From Bacteroidales bacterium UBA5833 (lineage in GTDB: Bacteria > Bacteroidota > Bacteroidia > Bacteroidales > Lentimicrobiaceae): a DNA stretch of 64,000 bases. Numbering within the stretch: position 1 is the first letter of the stretch; each line of letters begins with the position of its first letter. The notes below the pieces were generated by a model. The model saw nothing but the letters and a program-made list of their open reading frames with translations, made no database searches and had not been told where the DNA came from. Where the stretch lies: the NCBI GenBank assembly GCA_002433025.1, contig DJGZ01000020.1, forward strand, positions 1 through 64,000, read 5' to 3'. A program made the position numbers and the translations under genes. Below, in pieces: positions 35,158-44,540 of this stretch.

Positions 35158-36348
35158 ATGTACGAAAGAAAAGATTTACAGCAACTTAAAAGGCGGATTG
35201 AAGAGTCGAGAAAGTATATTCAGGTGGTTTACGGACCAAGGCAGATAGGTAAAACCACTATGGTTTTACAGTTGATAAAGCAATTGCCTTTTGAATCTAT
35301 GGTTATAACTGCCGATGATGTACCGGCTGCCGGCAGAAGCTGGATAAGGAATTCATGGAATGAAGCCCGCAGAAGGCTATCTGTTTCGGGAGGTTCTGAA
35401 TTTCTGCTTATTATTGACGAAATACAGAAAATTGAAAACTGGAGTGAATCCGTAAAGAAGGAATGGGATGATGATTCGATGGCGACGCGAAATATAAAGG
35501 TTATCATTCTGGGTTCATCCCGTTTGTTAATTCAAAAAGGACTTACTGAATCGCTTGCGGGCCGCTTCGAAACAACCTATCTCACTCATTGGTCATACAC
35601 AGAGATGCGCGATGCCTTTGGCTGGGATGTTAATCAGTACATATGGTTTGGAGGGTATCCGGGGGCAGCCTCACTGATCGAAGATGAATTAAGATGGAAG
35701 GCATATGTCCGGGATTCGCTGATTGAGACCAGTATTTCAAAAGATATACTCATGCTAACCAGAGTAGATAAGCCAGCACTGCTAAAGCGGCTTTTTGAAA
35801 TAGGATGTATTTACTCGGCGCAGATTATTGCCCTCAACAAGATACAAGGCGAACTTCAGGAAAAAGGTAATCTCACCACATTATCAAATTACCTTTCCCT
35901 GCTGGAGGGGGCAGGATTATTAACCGGACTTGAAAAATTTTCAGGTGATATCATCCGTAAAAGGGCCTCAAGGCCTAAGTTTCAGGTATTCAACAATGCA
36001 TTGCTCAGTGCGCAATCGTTTAAAAGATACAATGAAAGTGTCAGAGAGCCCAATGTATGGGGACGTTATGCAGAATCAGCCATTGGGGCACACCTGCTGA
36101 ATTCATCATTGAATAAGCAGTTTAATCTGTACTACTGGAATGAGAATAATCAGGAAGTTGATTTTGCAATGGAAAGCGGGAACAGATTGATTGGCATAGA
36201 AGTAAAAACAGGCAAAGAAAGCAGAAACAGCGGGATCGGGAAATTTGAAGAAGCCTTCAGGCCAGTTGCAAACTTTTTGGTTGGAACCGACGGTATACCT
36301 TTGGAAGAGTTTTTAGCCAGCGACCCTTATGCATTGTTTTCAATATAA
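35158..36348 (+). CDS. AAA-type ATPase with DUF4143 C-terminal domain
   Basis: This 396-residue protein is of the AAA_14/DUF4143 family. It shows Walker A YGPRQIGKTTMV (about 24-35), Walker B LLIIDEIQK and a sensor-like VIILGSSRLL. The C-terminal part carries the family's nuclease-like signature (NQEVDFAM then GIEVKTGK), reminiscent of PD-(D/E)XK folds. The family is very common in Bacteroidetes and archaea, but its function is not established; mobile or defence roles have been proposed. It stands alone between tyrS and an epimerase gene. Three phased CTAAATAA repeats overlap its promoter, so the gene is probably under tight, perhaps self-imposed, repression. Confidence 0.85.
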   Translation: MYERKDLQQLKRRIEESRKYIQVVYGPRQIGKTTMVLQLIKQLPFESMVITADDVPAAGRSWIRNSWNEARRRLSVSGGSEFLLIIDEIQKIENWSESVKKEWDDDSMATRNIKVIILGSSRLLIQKGLTESLAGRFETTYLTHWSYTEMRDAFGWDVNQYIWFGGYPGAASLIEDELRWKAYVRDSLIETSISKDILMLTRVDKPALLKRLFEIGCIYSAQIIALNKIQGELQEKGNLTTLSNYLSLLEGAGLLTGLEKFSGDIIRKRASRPKFQVFNNALLSAQSFKRYNESVREPNVWGRYAESAIGAHLLNSSLNKQFNLYYWNENNQEVDFAMESGNRLIGIEVKTGKESRNSGIGKFEEAFRPVANFLVGTDGIPLEEFLASDPYALFSI

Positions 36349-36434
36349 GCAGATGGCAGTCATTTTATTCCTATATATGAATCACGATATTGTTCAGTAC
36401 CATTTCGTACCATGATTCCCCTTAAGTATTTTCA

Positions 36435-36442
36435 TAGCTTTG
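36435..36442 (+). promoter_or_regulatory. Possible -7 box of the epimerase gene
   Basis: TAGCTTTG matches TAnnTTTG only 4 bp before the ATG at 36447, implying a nearly leaderless transcript. No -33 TTG was found. Confidence 0.35.
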
Positions 36443-36446
36443 CAAT

Positions 36447-37469
36447 ATGATACTTGTCACCGGAGCCACTGGCCTTGTAGGTTCTTACCTGCTTTACAAT
36501 TTATTACAGAAAGATGAGCCTGTAAGGGCTTTGTTGTTCAATCAGAACAGTCTGAACCGTACCCGCCGGATTTTTGAAAGCCTGGGTGCCGATGGCGGAA
36601 CACTGCTCGCGAGGGTAGATTGGGTGAATGGTGATGTATTGGATGTACTTGCCATTGAAAAAGCCATGGAAGGGGTAAAAAAGGTTTACCACTGTGCAGC
36701 CATTGTCTCTTTCGACCCGCGGGACCACGCGCAAATGATGAAAATCAATGTGGAAGGCACCGCGAATGTGGTAAATGCGGCCCTTGAAGCCGGGGTGGAA
36801 AAATTGTGCCATGTCAGTTCCATTGCGGCTTTGGGAAGAACTGAAAACAGCCCCGTGATTGATGAGAAATCTCAGTTCAAATCCGGGAAGTACAATTCCA
36901 ACTATTCGCGCAGCAAATATATGGCCGAGCGGGAGGTCTGGCGGGGAACTGCCGAAGGCCTGAACGCCGTGATTGTCAATCCGTCTATTATTCTCGGGTA
37001 TGGTCATCCCGATAAGGGGAGCACCCGTATGTTTACGACCATTTACCGGAATTCGCTTTTCTACGGGCAGGGCATCAACGGATTTGTCGGAGTAGAGGAT
37101 GTGGTGCGCGCCATGACCGGACTGATGGAAAGCCCGATAAAAAACGAACGTTTTGTAGTCTCGGCCGGTGATTTCAGCTACAAAGAGGTGTTTTCAATGA
37201 TTGCCCGCGGGTTCGGGAAACCGGAACCAAAATGGCCGGTTCCTTCAGCCTTTCTGGAACTGGTCTGGAGGTTCGAATGGCTCCGGGGTAAGCTGACAGG
37301 AGCTAAACCCATGATTACCCGGGAAACGGCCCGTACTTCGAAAGGCAACTTTCAGTATGCGTCAAAGAAGCTTCACTGCACCCTTAATTTTGAATATACT
37401 CCCCTTGAGGATACGATTATACGAGCCTGTAGACTGATTAAGAACGACATAGAAATGGGAAAGGCATAA
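36447..37469 (+). CDS. NAD(P)-dependent epimerase/dehydratase family (extended SDR)
   Basis: This 340-residue Rossmann-fold enzyme has the nucleotide-binding GATGLVG (5-11), a CAAIVSFDP segment and the catalytic Tyr-x3-Lys as YSRSK. Family members act on nucleotide sugars, steroids or dihydroflavonols; the CHVSSIAALG stretch and overall length fit the dihydroflavonol-reductase-like branch common in Bacteroidetes. The substrate cannot be told. The gene is monocistronic: it is followed by a convergent transglycosylase gene and a shared hairpin. Confidence 0.85.
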   Translation: MILVTGATGLVGSYLLYNLLQKDEPVRALLFNQNSLNRTRRIFESLGADGGTLLARVDWVNGDVLDVLAIEKAMEGVKKVYHCAAIVSFDPRDHAQMMKINVEGTANVVNAALEAGVEKLCHVSSIAALGRTENSPVIDEKSQFKSGKYNSNYSRSKYMAEREVWRGTAEGLNAVIVNPSIILGYGHPDKGSTRMFTTIYRNSLFYGQGINGFVGVEDVVRAMTGLMESPIKNERFVVSAGDFSYKEVFSMIARGFGKPEPKWPVPSAFLELVWRFEWLRGKLTGAKPMITRETARTSKGNFQYASKKLHCTLNFEYTPLEDTIIRACRLIKNDIEMGKA

Positions 37470-37496
37470 AAAAGCCCCTGCTTCCGGGCAGAGGCT
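37468..37496 (-). terminator. Hairpin terminator between convergent genes
   Basis: The stem AGCCCCTGC (37473-37481) pairs with GCAGAGGCT (37488-37496) with one mismatch. On the minus strand it is followed by six T, so it mainly terminates the transglycosylase gene. Confidence 0.75.
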
Positions 37497-37518
37497 GATT
37501 TGAATTTCGCAGGCAGGC

Positions 37519-38958
37519 TTAGCGTACAGCCAGCATTTTATATTGATCGAATTTCTCAAGTACCTCGCGCACAAAACGCTGGGTTTCGACTCCCTTAACT
37601 TTCCCGTATTTTACAACCGGGTCGTTATAGTATTCAGGTTGCGACTTGGCAAGCAGGAAGTATTCCACATTGTTGTACCATACGGCTGGGTTTTTCCCGT
37701 GCTTTTCTGCCAGGTTCTGGGCGTCGTATATATGCGCTATGCCGATGTTGTAAGCTGCCAGGATAAATTTCTTTCTTTCTTCAGGATCGGGAACCCTTTC
37801 GCGGAAAGCATTATCGAGGTATTTTATCAGTTTTAATCCTGCGGTAATCTGTTCGGCGGCGGTGGAGTTCTGATCAGCCCCGAACCGTTTGGCTGTATGC
37901 GGCATAAGCTGCATCAGGCCAAAAGCGCCACGATGAGAAACGGCATCCATCTGGAATTTCGATTCCCTGTAAATCAGTGCAGCCACCAATCTCCAGTCCC
38001 AGTTAATGATCCGGCTGGTTTCGCGCAGATAGTCATCATATTCCGAAATGGATTGCTTTGTTACGGAATGTCCGAGAGCAAGCCTTGCCTGACGGGCATT
38101 TTGATAGTATTTGGAGTAAATATAGGCAAACTCGCGGCTATCCGAACGTTCTTCAATCCACTGGTTAATTGTAACCAGCAGGTTAACTGCTCCTTTGCGC
38201 ACGGCCCAGGACATTCCCAGCTCCGGGCTGACGGGGGTGCTGACATCCAGATCATGATAAATCCGGGCCATGGCCATGGCGGTGTGTTCAAAGGCAATCG
38301 TATAGTCAACCTCTTTCAGTGCCACCGCTTCAATCAGATCGGTAGTGGTAGCTTTTTCGATACCGGTGATATCGGCCTTGTAACCTGTGGCATGTTGAAT
38401 GTCGCTGAGGTAGAACTGTTTGTTTTTACCGGCCGGCAACACAATGGTTTTTCCGCTCAGTCCGGCAATATCCCTGATCAGGCCGGTTTCCACCCTGTGC
38501 ATGGTCGTCATCCTGCGCCAGTTGTCGGGTTTGCGCTGTACCAGCACCTGACGTGAGGTAAAGAGGGGCTCGGTAAATACGGCATTGCTTCTGGAGTCGG
38601 CAGTAACCGGCAACTCCATGGCAATCAGGTCAACTTCGCGCTGTTTCAGGTAGAGCAGGGCCTTGTGGGGATCGGGCTCCACAATAAGCTCAAGTTCAAC
38701 GCCCAGATAGGCCGCAAAACTCTTCAGCATTTCATATTGGTAGCCGCTTTCTTCGCCGCGATCGGTAAAGTAATTGAATGGATTGTTATCGGTGAGGGCA
38801 ATCAGCTTACCGCGGTTTTTTATATCCAGCAACAGGCCTCCCATATCATCGGGGCCTGCAAAATAGCCCCTTCCCTGAAAAGTGCAGGACTGCGGGACCA
38901 GCAGTATAAGTAAGAATAGAAGTGCGGTGCTGTATTTAACGGATAATCGTTTAAGCAT
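37519..38958 (-). CDS. MltF-type membrane-bound lytic transglycosylase
   Basis: This 479-residue enzyme cleaves the peptidoglycan MurNAc-GlcNAc bond without water. After an N-terminal hydrophobic segment ending near Cys25 (LVPQSC, a possible relaxed lipobox) comes a periplasmic solute-binding-type domain (about 45-285; RGKLIALTDNNPFNYF, IAMELPVTADSRS). A C-terminal SLT domain follows (about 310-440) with the catalytic Glu in LIYRESKFQMDAVS and the signature GAFGLMQLMPHTAKRFG. This two-domain layout is diagnostic of MltF, whose N-domain senses muropeptides or amino acids. It is monocistronic, with a terminator just after the stop. The 230 bp upstream hold no gene. Confidence 0.9.
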   Translation of the reverse strand: MLKRLSVKYSTALLFLLILLVPQSCTFQGRGYFAGPDDMGGLLLDIKNRGKLIALTDNNPFNYFTDRGEESGYQYEMLKSFAAYLGVELELIVEPDPHKALLYLKQREVDLIAMELPVTADSRSNAVFTEPLFTSRQVLVQRKPDNWRRMTTMHRVETGLIRDIAGLSGKTIVLPAGKNKQFYLSDIQHATGYKADITGIEKATTTDLIEAVALKEVDYTIAFEHTAMAMARIYHDLDVSTPVSPELGMSWAVRKGAVNLLVTINQWIEERSDSREFAYIYSKYYQNARQARLALGHSVTKQSISEYDDYLRETSRIINWDWRLVAALIYRESKFQMDAVSHRGAFGLMQLMPHTAKRFGADQNSTAAEQITAGLKLIKYLDNAFRERVPDPEERKKFILAAYNIGIAHIYDAQNLAEKHGKNPAVWYNNVEYFLLAKSQPEYYNDPVVKYGKVKGVETQRFVREVLEKFDQYKMLAVR

Positions 38959-39188
38959 TATTGTTTATTTGGTGAATACCAGGCAACTGCATGTGTTTGC
39001 CGGTCAAGGCCACGCTTCGTGTTGCCATTTGTAATCGCGCCCTGAATCCGGGACGGAGCGCATTTAGCAATATGCGTGCCAAAATGCACATTTGCAGCAT
39101 AATAAGTGATTAACGGAAGTGGCCGGAAGGCCGCAGGAGGCGCTGTCCGGGTTTTTTTGGCGGGGGTTCTTATTGGTCAGTCGCCTGC

Positions 39189-40295
39189 TCAGGTGGTCTT
39201 TCTGTAGCGCCAGACCGCCAGTGAAAGGATGGTTATGCCATAAAGGGCAAGGTAAATCAGATGCTTTACAATATCTTGAAAACCAGACCCCTTCAGCATG
39301 ATCATCCGGATCATCCGGATGAAATATGCAATCGGATTGATTACATTAATGTTTCTGGCCCATTGAGGCATGCTTTCGACCGGTGTGAACAAACCACTCA
39401 TTAGAATGAAAACCACCAGGAAGAACCAGGCCAGAAACATGGATTGCTGCTGTGTATTGGTGACGGTTGAAATAAAAAGTCCGATGCCCATCACTACAAT
39501 CAGGTAAACGGATGCAACAAGAAAAATGAGGAAAATATTACCCAGTATCGGGATACTGAAAAAAAAGCGCGCCATCAGCAGGCCGGCTGCAAGATCAAAC
39601 AGTGCGATAATCCAGAAAGGGATCAGCTTTCCGGCAATAAACTGGTATTTCTTTATGGGCGTAACATTGATCTGCTCAATGGTGCCTATCTCTTTTTCGC
39701 GTACTACATTCATCCCGGCCAGGAACATTCCGATGATCGTTACCAGCAGTACCAGAATTCCAGGGATCATATAGGTTTTGTAGTCCAGTTCGGGATTGAA
39801 CCAATAGAGCCAGTTTATCTTCACAACCGGCTGAGCCTCAGGAACTGCTTCGGCAATAATACCCTGGTTATAATTGCCAATGATGGAAACAGTGTAAGCA
39901 TTCATCAGGGCTGCAGCACTTCCGTTGATGGCATCATTGATGATCTGGACCTTTGCCGGCACTCCCTTCGCCAGGTTCTTCTCAAAGCCCGGTAAGATAC
40001 ATATCATTTGATGTACCGTACCTTTTCTGATGTTTTCCATACCTTCCGCTGCATTTTTACTTTCCCCTTCAATCTGATAAAACGGGGATGATCTGAAATG
40101 CTGCAAAAGGCTTCTGGAAGCAACACTGTTATCAATATCAGTGATGTACAATCTGATTTGCTTTATCTCATAAGTTACTGCAAATGACAAGATAAGTAAC
40201 TGTATTACAGGCATAAGAAATATAATGGGCAACATCATCCTGTTACGGAAAACCTGTATAAACTCCTTCTGCATTATGTAGAAAATTGTCCTCAT
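39189..40295 (-). CDS. ABC-2 type exporter permease (second)
   Basis: This 368-residue inner-membrane permease has one N-terminal helix (about 22-42), a large periplasmic loop (about 45-170) and five C-terminal helices (about 175-365), the ABC2_membrane_3 plan. It resembles YbhR/YbhS and YhhJ of Gram-negative HlyD-coupled exporters. The conserved NVVREKEIGTIEQINVTPI cytoplasmic loop is the typical ATPase-coupling motif. It is the last gene of the TetR-TolC-HlyD-DUF2147-ATPase-ATPase-permease-permease operon, 17 bp after its paralogue. Confidence 0.9.
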   Translation of the reverse strand: MRTIFYIMQKEFIQVFRNRMMLPIIFLMPVIQLLILSFAVTYEIKQIRLYITDIDNSVASRSLLQHFRSSPFYQIEGESKNAAEGMENIRKGTVHQMICILPGFEKNLAKGVPAKVQIINDAINGSAAALMNAYTVSIIGNYNQGIIAEAVPEAQPVVKINWLYWFNPELDYKTYMIPGILVLLVTIIGMFLAGMNVVREKEIGTIEQINVTPIKKYQFIAGKLIPFWIIALFDLAAGLLMARFFFSIPILGNIFLIFLVASVYLIVVMGIGLFISTVTNTQQQSMFLAWFFLVVFILMSGLFTPVESMPQWARNINVINPIAYFIRMIRMIMLKGSGFQDIVKHLIYLALYGITILSLAVWRYRKTT

Positions 40296-40312
40296 GTTGT
40301 GGAGTCTGATGT

Positions 40313-41407
40313 TCAGGCAAGCCTGATTTTGAATTTTCTGATACTGGCAACAATAAAAACCATGGCTATAAATGCAAGGATGAGTGTTTCCTTCCAGAAA
40401 TAGTTTATACCGGAACCTTTCAGCATAATCGATTTAATGATCTGGATAAACCATCGTGGGGGCATGGCCAGGCTAAGCCACTGCAGCACTTCAGGCATAT
40501 TTTCGATCGGAAATATAAATCCTGATAACAATATGGTGGGCAGCATCATGGCAAACATCGACAGCATCATGGCTGTCTGCTGGTTGTTGGCAATTGTGGA
40601 GATAAAGATCCCCAGCGAAAGGGCTAGGATAATAAACAGTATGCTTTCTGCCAGCAGGAGGATTATGCTTCCTTTAACAGGGACTCCGAATACATAGTAA
40701 CTGAGCAGCAGGATACTGATAGCATTGATAAAGGAAAGCAGGACGTAGGGAATGACTTTTCCGGCAATGATATTGAAGGGTTTAAGCGGAGAAACGAGCA
40801 ATACCTCCATTGTTCCCAGCTCCTTTTCCCTGGCAATTGAGATGGAAGTCATCATGGCAGATACCAGCATCAGTAATATGGTAATAATGCCGGGCACAAA
40901 CATATAAACACCCTTCAGTGCGGGATTATATATCATACGGGGTTCGGCAATTATCAGGGTAAAACCGGAAGAAGCCTGTTGTCCTCTGTTGAATTCACTG
41001 ATGATTCCATTGGAATAATTTACAAGCATGCTGGCGGTATTGGGATCTGAGGCATCTGCGATCAGCTGTATTGTAGGGTGTTCTCCTCTTTCCATTTTTC
41101 CGGAAAAGTCATTTTCAAAGATGACCACCATTTTGCTTTCTCCTTTCCGGAAATTTTCGGAGATTTCCTCCTGCGAGTTCAGGATTTCGCTTTCGATGAA
41201 GAAACCTGAAGCAAACAGTTTGTTTCGTATCGCATGGGTGACCACATCGGGCGTAGGGTCAACTATGGATACTTTTGCGTCGCGGATTTCGTTGGTGATG
41301 GCAAAGCCAAAGAGCAACACCTGCACCAGGGGCATTCCGAAAAGGATGACCATTGACCGCACATCGCGGAAAATATGAAGAAACTCTTTGATGATGAAGC
41401 GTTTCAC
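40313..41407 (-). CDS. ABC-2 type exporter permease (first)
   Basis: This 364-residue paralogue of the next permease has the same layout of one N-terminal helix, a periplasmic domain and five C-terminal helices. The coupling loop SIAREKELGTMEVLLVSPL is present. The two permeases presumably form a heterodimer with the two upstream ATPases. It lies 9 bp after the second ATPase gene. In E. coli the comparable YbhS and YbhR are likewise encoded side by side. Confidence 0.9.
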   Translation of the reverse strand: MKRFIIKEFLHIFRDVRSMVILFGMPLVQVLLFGFAITNEIRDAKVSIVDPTPDVVTHAIRNKLFASGFFIESEILNSQEEISENFRKGESKMVVIFENDFSGKMERGEHPTIQLIADASDPNTASMLVNYSNGIISEFNRGQQASSGFTLIIAEPRMIYNPALKGVYMFVPGIITILLMLVSAMMTSISIAREKELGTMEVLLVSPLKPFNIIAGKVIPYVLLSFINAISILLLSYYVFGVPVKGSIILLLAESILFIILALSLGIFISTIANNQQTAMMLSMFAMMLPTILLSGFIFPIENMPEVLQWLSLAMPPRWFIQIIKSIMLKGSGINYFWKETLILAFIAMVFIVASIRKFKIRLA

Positions 41408-41416
41408 AATGCAGGA

Positions 41417-42154
41417 TTAATTGGTTTTTCGGGCCAGTTTCAGAAAAACTTCGTTCATGTTCTGAGCCTGGTATTTCGTTTTAAGCCTTTCAGGGGTGTC
41501 GAGTGCCTCTATTTTGCCATCAACCATAATGGAAACGCGGTTACAATACTCAGCCTCATCCATGTAATGGGTGGTCACAAAAACAGTAATGCCGGAAGCC
41601 GCTGCTTCATGAATCATTTCCCAGAACTGCCGCCGGGTGATGGGGTCCACACCTCCTGTAGGTTCATCCAGGAATACCAGTTCCGGTGTATGGAGAATTG
41701 ATACGGAAAAAGCCAGTTTTTGCCTGATACCCAGGGGAAGTTCTGATATAACCGTATTCTCAAAATGTATGATTCCCAGCCGCGTAAGCATTTCATGAGA
41801 GCGTTCCATAATGACGGGACGCTTTAAACCATAGATGCCTCCGAAAAACCGGAAATTTTCGATAACGGTGAGGTCCTCATAAAGTGAGAAACGCTGACTC
41901 ATGTAGCCGATGCGCCGCTTGATCTTCTCGGTTTCGGTATACACATCATATCCCGCCACCCTGATTTTCCCGGAAGTAGGCCTGGATAAGCCGCATAAAA
42001 TCCTTATAGCCGTTGTTTTACCGGCCCCGTTGGCGCCGAGGAATCCGAAGATCTCCCCTTTGCTAACGCTGAAGGTCAGGTTATCGTTGGCGATAAACCG
42101 GCCAAAACGCTTCACCATGTTTTCGGCTTCGATGACCAGTCCGTTGCTGCTCAT
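41417..42154 (-). CDS. ABC exporter ATP-binding protein (second)
   Basis: This ATPase has Walker A GANGAGKT, Walker B LVFLDEPTGGVDP and an H-loop VFVTTHYMDEAEYC. The signature motif is degenerate (LPLGIRQKLAFS instead of LSGGQ). The start is set at ATG 42154 (MSSNGLVIEAENMVKRFG), which overlaps the upstream ATPase stop as ATGA, giving 245 residues; a farther in-frame ATG at 42211 would overlap by 61 bp and add 19 residues unlike the family. In E. coli YbhF the two ATPase domains are fused; here they are separate but translationally coupled. Confidence 0.9.
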   Translation of the reverse strand: MSSNGLVIEAENMVKRFGRFIANDNLTFSVSKGEIFGFLGANGAGKTTAIRILCGLSRPTSGKIRVAGYDVYTETEKIKRRIGYMSQRFSLYEDLTVIENFRFFGGIYGLKRPVIMERSHEMLTRLGIIHFENTVISELPLGIRQKLAFSVSILHTPELVFLDEPTGGVDPITRRQFWEMIHEAAASGITVFVTTHYMDEAEYCNRVSIMVDGKIEALDTPERLKTKYQAQNMNEVFLKLARKTN

Positions 42155-43101
42155 GGATTCACTTTTTCTTTTCTTACAATCCCTGATCTTTTCATCAGGT
42201 GGATAAAGCAATCTTCGATGCCCGGATCGGCTTCCGAAACCGCTGATGCCATCATTCCTTTTTCTGAAAGATATTCTTTAATGGCATTAGCATTGATCCG
42301 CCCTTTTTCCGCGCTGACATGAACGGTATCGCCAAACATTTCGGCACTGAGGATGCCCTCAAACTCATTCATAAGGCGGATGGCAGTCAGGGTATTGCTG
42401 CTTTTGATTTTGAAAAGCTGATCGGGATAAGCACGGGTAATGTTATCAGGTGTATCAATAGCCATTATTTCTCCATGTTGTATCAACGCTACACGGTCGC
42501 AAAGCACGGCCTCATCCATATAGGGCGTTGCCACAAGAATGGTGATGTGCTCCTGTTTCAACCTGATCAGCATTTCCCAGAATTCCTGACGCGATACGGC
42601 ATCTACGCCGGTTGTCGGCTCATCCAGTATCAGTACAACTGGTTTGTGAATCAAAGCGCAGCACAGGGCCAGCTTCTGTTTCATTCCGCCTGAAAGTTTC
42701 CCGGCCCTCCGGCTGGCGAAAGGGGCTATCTGCTCATAGATATCCCTGATCAGGTAGTAATTCTCTTTGATGTCAGCCCTGAAAATGCCTGCAAAAAACT
42801 GAAGGTTTTCAGCAACTGTCAGATCCTGATATAAAGAAAACCGGCCTGGCATGTAACCGAGAATCTGACGCAGTTTTTTGTAATTCTTTACAACATCCAG
42901 TCCCTCAACCGATGCAGTTCCGTTATCGGGAAGCAGCAGGGTGGCAAGAATCCTGAAAAGGGAGGTTTTACCAGCCCCGTCGGGACCGATAAAACCGAAT
43001 ATTTCGCCCTTGCTAACCTTAAAACTTAATCCGGCAAGCGCTGTTGCTGAGCCGTAGCTTTTTGTCAGGTTTTCGCAGTGTATGGATACTTCCTTCGTCA
43101 T
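42151..43101 (-). CDS. ABC exporter ATP-binding protein (first)
   Basis: This 316-residue ATPase has Walker A GPDGAGKT, a canonical signature LSGGMKQKLALC, Walker B VLILDEPTTGVD and an H-loop-like ILVATPYMDEAVLCD in which the usual His is replaced (TPYMDEA). A C-terminal extension of about 85 residues follows the nucleotide-binding domain. It corresponds to the first half of YbhF-like double ATPases. One of the pair has a normal signature and the other a weak one, so the exporter probably has one main and one degenerate ATP site. Confidence 0.9.
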   Translation of the reverse strand: MTKEVSIHCENLTKSYGSATALAGLSFKVSKGEIFGFIGPDGAGKTSLFRILATLLLPDNGTASVEGLDVVKNYKKLRQILGYMPGRFSLYQDLTVAENLQFFAGIFRADIKENYYLIRDIYEQIAPFASRRAGKLSGGMKQKLALCCALIHKPVVLILDEPTTGVDAVSRQEFWEMLIRLKQEHITILVATPYMDEAVLCDRVALIQHGEIMAIDTPDNITRAYPDQLFKIKSSNTLTAIRLMNEFEGILSAEMFGDTVHVSAEKGRINANAIKEYLSEKGMMASAVSEADPGIEDCFIHLMKRSGIVRKEKVNP

Positions 43102-43105
43102 TAAG

Positions 43106-43588
43106 TTATTTTCTCTGAGTTTCCTCCCTGGTCCAGGTGGCGGTTTTGCCGAGCCCCATCCATGCCTTTCCGATATATCCCCTCACCTGCATCTTGTTAC
43201 CCTCCAGTTTCATGAAACTGTTGTATGTCTTACCGCTGCTTGGGTTGTAGATGGTTCCCCCGCTCCATTCATCCTCCCCTGCATCGTAGGTAAAATTCTT
43301 CAGGATCTGCAATCCCATGATTTTACGTTGCTTGAGTTTTGCATCAGGATTGTGTTTGTCCAGTTTTTCTTTGCCGTCAGTTTCACGCGGCTCCTTCAGC
43401 CAGACAATCTCTCCGTAATATTTTCCATTGGCGTCTTTAAAAATTCTCACCTGCGACTTTTCTTTGCCCGTTTCATCATCATACGTCAGGTAATACCCAA
43501 CTACCCTGTCGGCTTTTGATTGTGCTTTCAGTATTGAAGGGAAGGAAACGGCCAGCATCAGGCCGGTAAGCATCAGGATTCTTTTCAT
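43106..43588 (-). CDS. DUF2147 exported protein
   Basis: This protein of the DUF2147 family has a signal peptide. The start is set at ATG 43588 (MKRILMLTGLMLAVSFPS), giving 160 residues; the longer in-frame start at 43630 would overlap the HlyD gene and add non-family residues. Family features are ADRVVGYYLTYDDETG near the start and GLQILKNFTYDAGEDEWSGG then GKTYNSFMKLEGNKMQVRGY later. Such proteins are small periplasmic lipocalin-like proteins of unknown function. Its place inside the efflux operon, between adaptor and ATPase, is unusual and suggests an accessory role in the exported substrate or envelope stress. Confidence 0.85.
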   Translation of the reverse strand: MKRILMLTGLMLAVSFPSILKAQSKADRVVGYYLTYDDETGKEKSQVRIFKDANGKYYGEIVWLKEPRETDGKEKLDKHNPDAKLKQRKIMGLQILKNFTYDAGEDEWSGGTIYNPSSGKTYNSFMKLEGNKMQVRGYIGKAWMGLGKTATWTREETQRK

Positions 43589-43626
43589 GTGTTGTGGTGT
43601 TTTAAATGAATAATTACCGAAGATAC

Positions 43627-44517
43627 TCATTTATTGAAGTTGACTTCGGCGGGCATGGATATTTTCAGACTACCATCATTGGGTACGCTTAATTTAACTG
43701 CATAAACCAGGTTCACCCTTTCTTCCCGGGTCTGGATAATTTTTGGGGTAAACTCTGCAGTGGGTGATATCCAGTTCACCTTTCCTTTAAGCCTGGCCGG
43801 ACCGTCGGGGGTGTCTATCAGCACCTCGGCCTCCTGTCCTGTTTTTACCTGTGAAAGCATATCTCCACTGATATAAACACGTAAATCCATGGTTTTCAGA
43901 TCTGCAATTTTATATAAGGGTTTTCCGAAGGCAGTGATTTCACCGGCCACGGCAAACCTGTTCAACACAGTGCCTGAAACAGGGTTGATGATGTAGCAGC
44001 GTTTCAGGGATTCCCCGATCTGTGCCAGTTGGGCGTCAATTACAGCCAGTTCATCGGCCAGGTTAAGTAACTGTGATTTCACTGTTTCAATCTGGCGGTC
44101 GAGTACCTCAATGGCGCCCGACACATCGTCGAACTGCTTCGGAGTGGCGGCTTCCTCTTTCAGCAGGTTTTCAATCCTGCGTTTGTCGGTTATCAGATTG
44201 GTTTTTTGTTGCCTGTAAACTTCGGCCTGAGCGCTGATGTTTGTGGCTTTACCGGCAACTGCACGACGTTGGGCCAGCGCCTGCAGCCTGCGATAATGGA
44301 GGTCGGTGGTATCTATCAGGCCTGTTGTGTCTCCTGCCATCAATACTTCCCCTTCATTGACAGAGAGCATCAGGATTCGTCCGTTCGATTCAGCTGAAAT
44401 AACAGTTTCAACCGCTTCAAAATTTCCGTATGCGTCAGCGCGCTGCTGCCTGTTGTTGCATGAAGCCATCAGGATAACTAAAAGAATTAAGATGATTGAT
44501 AAATGTGTTGTTCTCAT
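43627..44517 (-). CDS. HlyD-family efflux adaptor lipoprotein
   Basis: This 296-residue membrane fusion protein connects the ABC-2 permeases to TolC across the periplasm. It has a lipobox LMASC (Cys20). A split lipoyl domain flanks a coiled-coil hairpin (about 75-165; RIENLLKEEAATPKQFDDVSG and VKSQLLNLADELAVI), and a beta-barrel domain follows (LRVYISGDMLSQVKTGQEAE). The lipobox implies a lipid anchor instead of the TM helix of YbhG. It lies 23 bp after the TolC gene. Confidence 0.9.
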   Translation of the reverse strand: MRTTHLSIILILLVILMASCNNRQQRADAYGNFEAVETVISAESNGRILMLSVNEGEVLMAGDTTGLIDTTDLHYRRLQALAQRRAVAGKATNISAQAEVYRQQKTNLITDKRRIENLLKEEAATPKQFDDVSGAIEVLDRQIETVKSQLLNLADELAVIDAQLAQIGESLKRCYIINPVSGTVLNRFAVAGEITAFGKPLYKIADLKTMDLRVYISGDMLSQVKTGQEAEVLIDTPDGPARLKGKVNWISPTAEFTPKIIQTREERVNLVYAVKLSVPNDGSLKISMPAEVNFNK

Positions 44518-44540
44518 TTTTCCACGACTTTTCTTGGTTA

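Noticed and set aside
37897..38556. 219-codon open frame opposite the MltF-type gene
   Set aside because: It lies wholly antisense to a clear transglycosylase gene, has no family features and follows the GC pattern of the coding strand.
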